This document shows, piece by piece, positions 47,364 through 53,021 of a DNA stretch of 53,021 nucleotides (position 1 is the stretch's first letter; each line of letters begins with the position of its first letter). This DNA comes from Ensifer sp. Root278 (lineage in GTDB: Bacteria > Pseudomonadota > Alphaproteobacteria > Rhizobiales > Rhizobiaceae): the NCBI RefSeq assembly GCF_001429285.1, contig NZ_LMJJ01000002.1, positions 187,234 through 240,254 on the forward strand, read 5' to 3'. Below the pieces are notes generated by a model. The model ran no database searches, was not told the origin of the DNA, and saw nothing but the letters and a program-made list of their open reading frames with translations. The position numbers were made by a program, and so were the translations under genes.

Positions 47364-48629
47364 TCAATCGAACTCGGCAAGCACGTCGTTCACCGTATCG
47401 ATGATCTGTGCGGCTGCCTCATCCGCCTTCAGCTGGCCATAGGCGTACTCCTCCAGCGTATCGATGAAGGCTGCGCGCACCTCCGGATGCTCGTTGAAAG
47501 GCGAGACGGCCGGACCGCTTGCGGCAACGACGATAGCGTTTGCTGCGCGCACTTCCGGCTCGCCCTTGTCACCGAGGCGGGCAGCGGCGGCCTTCGACGC
47601 CGGCAAGCCGCGCGAGGTGCCTAGAGCATCGATGCCCTCCGGTTCGTTCAGCAGGCAATTGACGATCTGCGCTGCCGCATCGGGGTCTTTGGAGTTCTTT
47701 GAGATCGAGAAGACCATGGAGGGCTTGCGATAGACGCCTTCCGTCACCGCATTCGGAAGCTTCAGCATTGCCACGGGCTTCAAGACCTGACCGTCCTTCA
47801 ACGGGTCTGAATATTTCGAATAGGTCGAATCCCATTCGTAGGAGCCGGCAATCTTGCCGTCGGCCCAGGCGGGCTTTTCGAACAGATTGACGTTGCCATC
47901 GGCTGCTTCTTCCTTCTGCGACCTGATCGCCCCGGTCTCGACCAGCTTACCCAGGAACGATATGCCCTCCGTAAGCTCCTCCGGTGTCCAGGCAACGCGA
48001 TTGGTCGCGGGATCGACCAGATCCTTCCCGGTCTTCTGGACGACAGCCAGGGTCGTCAGGAGTTGCGCCGTCTCCTTGACGGCATTGAAGGTGTAGTAGT
48101 CCTTGCCGAGCTTCTCCTTGATGGTCGCCGTTGCCGCAAAGAATTCGTCCCAGCTTTTCGGAATGGCGACGCCTGCCTTTTCGAAGGTCGTGGCGTTGAA
48201 AAAGAAGACGCGGCCCGTCGTCGAAACCGAAAGCCCCTGCAGCACGCCGTTCATCGAACCGGCCGACAGATCCGCCTCACTCCAGTTGGAAAGATCGATC
48301 GCTTTGAGCTTGCGCAGATTGGCAAAACCGTCGCCATTCTTCGAGAACAACGGCAACCACGGCCAGTTGACCTGAATGATATCGGCTTCGGTCTTGCCGG
48401 CCATCTGGGTCGTCAGCTTTTCAAGGTAACCGTCAAAGCCGGTGAACTCGCCTTTGACCGTGTGGCCGTATTTTTCGCCACAGGCGGCGATCGCCTTCTG
48501 GGTGGCGACGTGGCGGCTCTCGCCGCCCCACCAGGCCATACGCAGTTCGGCGGCGTGCGCCGTCGTGCCAAAGGCCAGAGCGCCATAGGCGACAGTGGCC
48601 AGTGCTGCGATCATTCTTTTCGTTCTCAT
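47364..48629 (-). CDS. ABC transporter sugar-binding protein
   Basis: 421 residues from the ATG at 48629, following AAGGAGG. A signal peptide ([20 protein letters not shown] then AAEL) leads into a typical family 1 binding fold: [56 protein letters not shown]. Oligosaccharide binding in the periplasm is inferred from the operon with GH28 and GH105. It is 41 bases downstream of the ATPase gene, and 69 bases before GH28. Confidence 0.92.
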   Translation of the reverse strand: MRTKRMIAALATVAYGALAFGTTAHAAELRMAWWGGESRHVATQKAIAACGEKYGHTVKGEFTGFDGYLEKLTTQMAGKTEADIIQVNWPWLPLFSKNGDGFANLRKLKAIDLSNWSEADLSAGSMNGVLQGLSVSTTGRVFFFNATTFEKAGVAIPKSWDEFFAATATIKEKLGKDYYTFNAVKETAQLLTTLAVVQKTGKDLVDPATNRVAWTPEELTEGISFLGKLVETGAIRSQKEEAADGNVNLFEKPAWADGKIAGSYEWDSTYSKYSDPLKDGQVLKPVAMLKLPNAVTEGVYRKPSMVFSISKNSKDPDAAAQIVNCLLNEPEGIDALGTSRGLPASKAAAARLGDKGEPEVRAANAIVVAASGPAVSPFNEHPEVRAAFIDTLEEYAYGQLKADEAAAQIIDTVNDVLAEFD

Positions 48630-48669
48630 CGAATTTCTCCTCCTTGGAATGGGGCCGAACGCTGCCTCC

Positions 48670-49764
48670 TCACAGCGAGACGTTGCGGCCATCGGTCTTG
48701 TCGAAAACATGCAGGTGATCAGGATCCGGGCGCAGGCGGATCACGTCCGATTGGCCAAGTGCCTCGAACTCGGCGGCGCCCACGACGCTCACCAGCTTGC
48801 GGCCATCAAGGTCGGCATGCAGGTAGACTTCGTGCCCCATGAACTCTGCATTGCTGAGCCTTGCAGACAGACCCGGCCCATCGGCGACGAGCGAAAGATG
48901 TTGCGGGCGCATGCCGAGCACGGCCTCAGCAGGTCTCGCCGAAAGCCTGCGCTCGAGATGGGCGCCAAGCGCCAGCCGCTGGCCTCCGATCTGGAGTTCG
49001 CCACCTTGAAGCGTCGCATCGACAAGGTTCATCTCGGGGCTTCCGATGAAACCGGCGACAAACAGGTTTGCCGGTCGATTGTAGAGCTCCTTGGGTGTTG
49101 CCACCTGCATGATTCGGCCAGCCTGCATGACGCAGATCCGGTCTCCCATGGTCATGGCTTCCGTCTGGTCGTGGGTCACGTAGATCACCGTCGAAGACAG
49201 GCCTTCGGCCTTCAGCTGTCTGTGCAGATCGGTGATGCGCACCCGCATCGAGGCCCGCAGCTTGGCATCGAGATTGGAGAGCGGTTCATCGAAAAGGAAG
49301 ACGCCCGGCTTCTTGATGAGCGCGCGCCCGAGCGCCACGCGCTGCGCCTGACCGCCGGAGAGCTGCTTCGGCAACCGGTCGAGCAGCGGCTCAATCTCGA
49401 GGATCCTGGCGACGTGCTTGATAGCTGCGTCGATCTCTGCCTTCGGCTTGCCGGCAATCTTCAGCCCGAATGCGAGGTTGCCGCGCACCTTCATGTGCGG
49501 ATAGAGCGCGTAGTTCTGGAACACCATGGCGATCGAGCGCTTGCCGGGCGGCAGATCGTTGACGCGCTGGTCGCCGATCACGATCTCGCCGCCCGAGATC
49601 TCCTCGAGCCCCGCGACCATGCGCAAGGTGGTCGACTTGGCGCAGCCGGAGGGGCCGACGAAGACCATGAACTCGCCATCCTCGATGTCGAGATTGATGC
49701 CGTGGACGGCCTTGAACGCGCCGCCATAGATCTTTTCGAGGTTTTTCAGTTGAACCTTTGCCAT
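48670..49764 (-). CDS. ABC transporter ATPase, UgpC/MalK type
   Basis: 364 residues. Walker A reads GPSGCAKST, so an Ala replaces the usual Gly next to the Lys. Q-loop VFQNYALYPHM, signature LSGGQAQR, Walker B VFLFDEPLSNLD and switch VTHDQTEAMTM are normal. A C-terminal TOBE region (GMRPQHLSLVADG; FMGHEVYLHADLDG) is present. It drives import through the two permeases. The Ala substitution is known in some alphaproteobacterial sugar ATPases, so activity is expected. Confidence 0.93.
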   Translation of the reverse strand: MAKVQLKNLEKIYGGAFKAVHGINLDIEDGEFMVFVGPSGCAKSTTLRMVAGLEEISGGEIVIGDQRVNDLPPGKRSIAMVFQNYALYPHMKVRGNLAFGLKIAGKPKAEIDAAIKHVARILEIEPLLDRLPKQLSGGQAQRVALGRALIKKPGVFLFDEPLSNLDAKLRASMRVRITDLHRQLKAEGLSSTVIYVTHDQTEAMTMGDRICVMQAGRIMQVATPKELYNRPANLFVAGFIGSPEMNLVDATLQGGELQIGGQRLALGAHLERRLSARPAEAVLGMRPQHLSLVADGPGLSARLSNAEFMGHEVYLHADLDGRKLVSVVGAAEFEALGQSDVIRLRPDPDHLHVFDKTDGRNVSL

Positions 49765-49766
49765 GG

Positions 49767-50651
49767 TCAGCCTTTGACTCCCCCGGAGGAGATCCCTTCA
49801 ATGAAATACCGTTGCGCAGCGAAGAACACGACCAAAGCCGGTGTGATCGTCAGCACCGACATTGCGAGAATGCGGTTCCATTCGAAGGCTTCTGTGGTGT
49901 CGATGGAGAGTTTGAGCGCGAGGCTCACGGGATATTTGTCGACCGAGGACAGATAGATCAGCGGCCCGAGGAAATCGTTCATCGTCCACATGAACTGGAA
50001 CAGGCAGACGGAGATCAGCGCCGGCGCCAGCATCGGAACGACGATGTAGACGAGCGTCTGGAGACTGTTTGCGCCATCGACGCGCGCCGCCTCTTCCATG
50101 TCTGCCGGCAAAGAGCGCAGGAACTGCACCAGCATGAAGACGAAGAAGGCATCGCCGGCAAAGGCTGAGGGCACCCATAGCGGCAGGAAACTGTCGAGCC
50201 AGCCGAGATCGCGGAACAGGATGTATTGCGGGATGCGCGTCACGACATTCGGCAAGAGCAGGATCGCGATCACCGAAGCGAAGAGGATCTTCTTGAACGG
50301 GAAATCGAACCGCGCGAAAGCGTAGGCCGCCATGGTGCAGGAGATCGCCGTACCGATCACCTTCGGCAGGATGATCAGGAACGAATTCCAGAAGAACCGG
50401 CCGAAGGTATAGGGCGTCGAAGTCTGCCAGCCTTTGATGTAGCCGTCGGCGGTCGGGTTGTCTGGCAGGAAGCCAGCGCCGGCGAAAATCTCCGAGTTGG
50501 TCTTGAAACTCGCGCCGACCAGCCAGATCAGCGGATAAAGCATGACGAAACCGACTGAAAAGAGCAGCACGTAGCGAACTGTCGCCGACAGCAGGCGAAG
50601 CCTTGCCCTGCGTACGGCCTGGTGGCCGTTGAACGTTTGAAGATCGACCAT
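49767..50651 (-). CDS. ABC transporter inner-membrane permease (MalG type)
   Basis: 294 residues with six membrane segments. EEAARVDGANSLQTLVYIVV is the EAA loop that contacts the ATPase. The N-terminal part has FSVGFVMLYPLIWLVGASFK, the typical MalG-like start. The stop is two bases from the ATPase start. It forms the translocation pore together with the protein at 50655. Confidence 0.92.
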   Translation of the reverse strand: MVDLQTFNGHQAVRRARLRLLSATVRYVLLFSVGFVMLYPLIWLVGASFKTNSEIFAGAGFLPDNPTADGYIKGWQTSTPYTFGRFFWNSFLIILPKVIGTAISCTMAAYAFARFDFPFKKILFASVIAILLLPNVVTRIPQYILFRDLGWLDSFLPLWVPSAFAGDAFFVFMLVQFLRSLPADMEEAARVDGANSLQTLVYIVVPMLAPALISVCLFQFMWTMNDFLGPLIYLSSVDKYPVSLALKLSIDTTEAFEWNRILAMSVLTITPALVVFFAAQRYFIEGISSGGVKG

Positions 50652-50654
50652 GGC

Positions 50655-51536
50655 TCAGTTCCTCTTGTCGCCGGCGTAGAAGACCCACTTCTTCGAAGAC
50701 CAGAAGGCGACGAGGGTCAGCACGGTAATGATGGCAAAGAGCACCCAGGCTATGGACGAGGCATAACCCATGTTGAACTTCTTGAACGCCTCGTCATAGA
50801 TGTAGAGCGGCAGCAGGTATGTGGCCTTCAGAGGACCGCCCTGAGTGATGATGTAGGGGCCGTTGAACTCCTGGAACGCCTGCACCATCTGCATGATGAG
50901 GTTGAAAAAAATCACGGGAGTCAGCAGCGGCAGGGTGATCCAGAAAAAGGTCCGCACCTTGCCCGCGCCATCGATCGCCGCTGCCTCGTAGAGCGACTTG
51001 TCGATCGATTGCAGTGCTGCCAGGAAGATCACCATCGCCGAACCAAACTGCCAGCAGCGCAGAAGCGTGATGGTGAAAAGCGCATTGGTCGGATCGCCGA
51101 ACCAGTCGACCGGGGCAAGCCCCAGCGTGGCCAGCATCATGTTCGCAAGTCCCTCCGAAGCAAATACGTAGCGCCACAGGACGGCGATGGCGATCGACCC
51201 TCCAAGGATCGATGGCACGTAGAACGCCGTTCGGAAGAGGCCGATAAATTTCAACCGGTAATTCAGGATCGCGGCGATGAAGAGTGCAAAGGCGAGCTTC
51301 AACGGCACGGTCAGGAACACGTAGAGCAGCGTGACGTTCAACGACTTGATGAAGGTGCGGTCACGGGTAAACAGCCGCTCGTAGTTGGCGAGCCCCGTCC
51401 AGCGCGGCTCGCTCATCAGGTCGTAGCTGGTGAAGCTCAGGTAGAACGAGCTGATGAACGGGATGGCCGTGAAAATCAGAAGGCCGATGACGTAGGGCGC
51501 CAGATAGCCGAGCCCGAGAAGGCGGTGTCCTTTCAT
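50655..51536 (-). CDS. ABC transporter inner-membrane permease (MalF type)
   Basis: 293 residues from the ATG at 51536 with GGGAGGAG upstream; an in-frame codon seven residues earlier is less likely. Six membrane segments; the EAA-like loop is YEAAAIDGAGKVRTFFWITL. The sequence PYVIGLLIFTAIPFISSFYL opens it, typical of MalF/UgpA. It is the first gene of the six-gene operon, facing the AraC gene across 211 bases. Stop and next start are three bases apart. Confidence 0.92.
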   Translation of the reverse strand: MKGHRLLGLGYLAPYVIGLLIFTAIPFISSFYLSFTSYDLMSEPRWTGLANYERLFTRDRTFIKSLNVTLLYVFLTVPLKLAFALFIAAILNYRLKFIGLFRTAFYVPSILGGSIAIAVLWRYVFASEGLANMMLATLGLAPVDWFGDPTNALFTITLLRCWQFGSAMVIFLAALQSIDKSLYEAAAIDGAGKVRTFFWITLPLLTPVIFFNLIMQMVQAFQEFNGPYIITQGGPLKATYLLPLYIYDEAFKKFNMGYASSIAWVLFAIITVLTLVAFWSSKKWVFYAGDKRN

Positions 51537-51747
51537 GCCGCTCCTCCCGGAGGGCACCGAAATGCTGCCTTTATAGATACAGTTTCGTACAAATTACGCT
51601 CCCGGATCGGCACGGACGAAAGCAGGACTCTCCCTTTTTCGCCACGAACCGATCCCTCCTCCCAGACGATACGGTGGCACAAGCGGCTTATGCGGTGACA
51701 ATCACCCATCTCTCCTGCAGAATGAATTCACAAAGGCGAGGAAAAAG

Positions 51748-52671
51748 ATGGACGAAATTGAAGGTGGCATTCTCTCTGCGATTCCACCGACGGCGCTGAG
51801 CCTCAATCTGACGCGAGCCGCTATCCGCATGGAGCACTCGCACACCTGGCGGATCGACAAGTCCAATGAGGTCGATGACCTTGTGATCTGCCTCGAAGGG
51901 CGCGGGCATTACCTGATAGACGGCGAACCTCGGATCATGGAGCCGGGTGACGCGATGCTGATTTTGCGTGGCCAGCGTTTCGTCGGATGGAATGAGGGGC
52001 GGGAGACCTACCTCGGCGTTGCGCAGCACTTTACGCTCGATATCTACGGGCGCCATAACCTTATCGCGCAGATGGACCTACAACCGAAATTGCGCCTCAC
52101 GCGCTGGGCGCTTCTCGAACCGCTGGTCCGGCACTATCGCCAGAGTGTGCCTCCCTCCTCCGTCACGCTCGGTCAGCATCATCTCTTCATGGTGCTGCTC
52201 ATTGCTTTTATCGAGGACGCATTCATCGGATGGCGGGACCACGCCACTTATCAGCCCGAGGGCGCCGATGCGATCGACCTTGCTGTCATGAAAGCTGCCA
52301 CGATGATCTCCGCCAACCCGCTCGATCCGGAGATTGCGACACGAGCGGTCGATGCATCGCCCTATAATCGCGACTACTTCCTGCGCGAATTCCAGAAGCG
52401 AGTGACCCGCACGCCGCGAAAGTACCAGGAACTGAAACGCATGGAGCGCGCCATGCATTTCCTTGAGGCTGGTCTTTCCGTGGCGGCTGCCGCAACCGAA
52501 GTCGGCTATTCCGATCCCTATTACTTCTCCCGCATGTTCAAGCGGACCTTGGGCCTCAGTCCGCGCGATCACCTGAACAAGGTGCGCCAGAGTCGAGATG
52601 GTGGCTTGATGCAGCTTGACGAACCCGAGCAAGCACTTGCGCTCGCGGACGGACTTGCGGCCAACCAGTAG
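51748..52671 (+). CDS. AraC-family regulator of the pectin operon
   Basis: 307 residues from the ATG at 51748 with GAGG upstream. The N-terminal half is a cupin-type sensing domain (CLEGRGHYLIDGEPRIMEPG DAMLIL). The C-terminal domain has two helix-turn-helix units: IATRAVDASPYNRDYFLREF and VAAAATEVGYSDPYYFSRMF followed by FKRTLGLSPRDHL. It probably binds the released sugar acid or oligosaccharide and activates the divergent operon. The shared 211-base region holds the control sites, not resolved here. Confidence 0.9.
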   Translation: MDEIEGGILSAIPPTALSLNLTRAAIRMEHSHTWRIDKSNEVDDLVICLEGRGHYLIDGEPRIMEPGDAMLILRGQRFVGWNEGRETYLGVAQHFTLDIYGRHNLIAQMDLQPKLRLTRWALLEPLVRHYRQSVPPSSVTLGQHHLFMVLLIAFIEDAFIGWRDHATYQPEGADAIDLAVMKAATMISANPLDPEIATRAVDASPYNRDYFLREFQKRVTRTPRKYQELKRMERAMHFLEAGLSVAAAATEVGYSDPYYFSRMFKRTLGLSPRDHLNKVRQSRDGGLMQLDEPEQALALADGLAANQ

Positions 52672-52757
52672 GAGACGCGGTCGGCACCGTTGAGATCAAC
52701 GCACGTCCCGCCTGCTGGGGGAGCGCGTGGTTGGCGCGTTGGCCTCCCGCGCTGTTC

Positions 52758-53021
52758 TCACCCTTGAGATATTTTGAATTCCGAGAGCGCACCGCGATCG
52801 ATCTCGATGCCGAGACCGGGCGCGTCCGGGATGGCAACGACACCATTCACGGTTTCGATCGGGGTCTTCAGCACCGCCTGGCGGAAGGGATTCTCCGTCC
52901 GGTCGAACTCCATGATCGGCTCTATCGGGTTTACCCGCACCGGATCTGGCGTCATCGCCGCCATGAACTGTAGCGCAGCGGCAAGATGCACGCCGGTACC
53001 CCAGACATGCGGCACGATGCG
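52758..53021 (-). CDS. Enolase-superfamily (mandelate racemase-like) dehydratase/cycloisomerase, C-terminal end only
   Basis: The 87 C-terminal residues include IVPHVWGTGVHLAAALQFMA, VNPIEPIMEFDRTENPF, VNGVVAIPDAPGLGIEID. HVWGTGVHLAAALQ is the last conserved loop of mandelate racemase or muconate lactonising-type barrels, and EFDRTENPF is seen in galactarolactone cycloisomerase and related sugar-acid enzymes. The gene continues out of the window to the right. In a pectin locus, action on galacturonate-derived lactone is attractive, an inference only. Confidence 0.75.
   Translation of the reverse strand, partial: RIVPHVWGTGVHLAAALQFMAAMTPDPVRVNPIEPIMEFDRTENPFRQAVLKTPIETVNGVVAIPDAPGLGIEIDRGALSEFKISQG

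Noticed and set aside
48595-49956. 453-residue plus-strand frame over the ATPase gene
   Set aside because: Antisense shadow of an ATPase with all expected motifs.
50622-51698. 358-residue plus-strand frame over the permease gene
   Set aside because: Antisense shadow; the permease on the minus strand has clear membrane segments and the EAA loop.

Overview
The window looks like accessory replicon or genomic-island DNA of an alphaproteobacterium of the Rhizobiales, most likely Rhizobiaceae. This is inferred from high G+C content, short conserved rhizobial orphan proteins, a CIRCE-controlled groESL pair, a class III cyclase/TPR protein, and an ABC-type pectin-oligosaccharide operon. No rRNA, tRNA, CRISPR array or replication origin was seen. 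Remnants of at least seven insertion-sequence families (IS1595, IS481, IS91, a Mu/TniA-like element, IS30, IS110 and tails) and many broken genes show repeated rearrangement.

Layout. 0-5 kb: end of a methyltransferase-like gene, a HAD remnant, an ion-channel protein, two exported proteins (one an OmpA-domain stub) and a membrane TolB/TPR protein. 5-9.5 kb: a disrupted IS1595 transposase, then CIRCE-groES-groEL and a NYN-LOTUS protein. 9.5-20 kb: a membrane and stress-like region with small rhizobial orphan proteins in two related clusters, an SLC13 permease with RCK domains, DUF1003, NhaA, a transglutaminase-like protein and DUF1488. 20-24 kb: small membrane proteins and two short-chain dehydrogenases divergent from a LysR regulator with an inverted-repeat operator. 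24-34 kb: IS91 and AbiEii remnants, a cyclase/TPR protein, a GMC oxidoreductase, an OhrR-like regulator divergent from an exported alpha/beta hydrolase, an SDR/SnoaL pair with a LysR regulator, and broken Rrf2 and HIT genes. 34-44 kb: a methyltransferase, a decayed LysR gene, a TetR gene with a long perfect operator, a secreted-protein/OmpA pair, and a second TetR locus whose palindrome recurs 2.1 kb away in front of a truncated SDR. 44.6-53 kb: an intact catabolic unit, with two permeases, an ATPase, a binding protein, GH28 and GH105 enzymes on the minus strand, a divergent AraC regulator, and the end of an enolase-superfamily gene.

How the genes may work together. The last unit is the clearest pathway: imported pectin fragments would be cut inside the cell by GH28 and GH105, and the enolase-superfamily enzyme may act on the sugar acids released. 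The 20-44 kb region is a series of redox enzymes (SDRs, old yellow enzyme, quinone oxidoreductase, GMC), each next to its own regulator, as expected for detoxification of electrophiles or plant compounds. The 9.5-20 kb region fits ion and envelope homeostasis. The functional links between genes are inferences from gene order.
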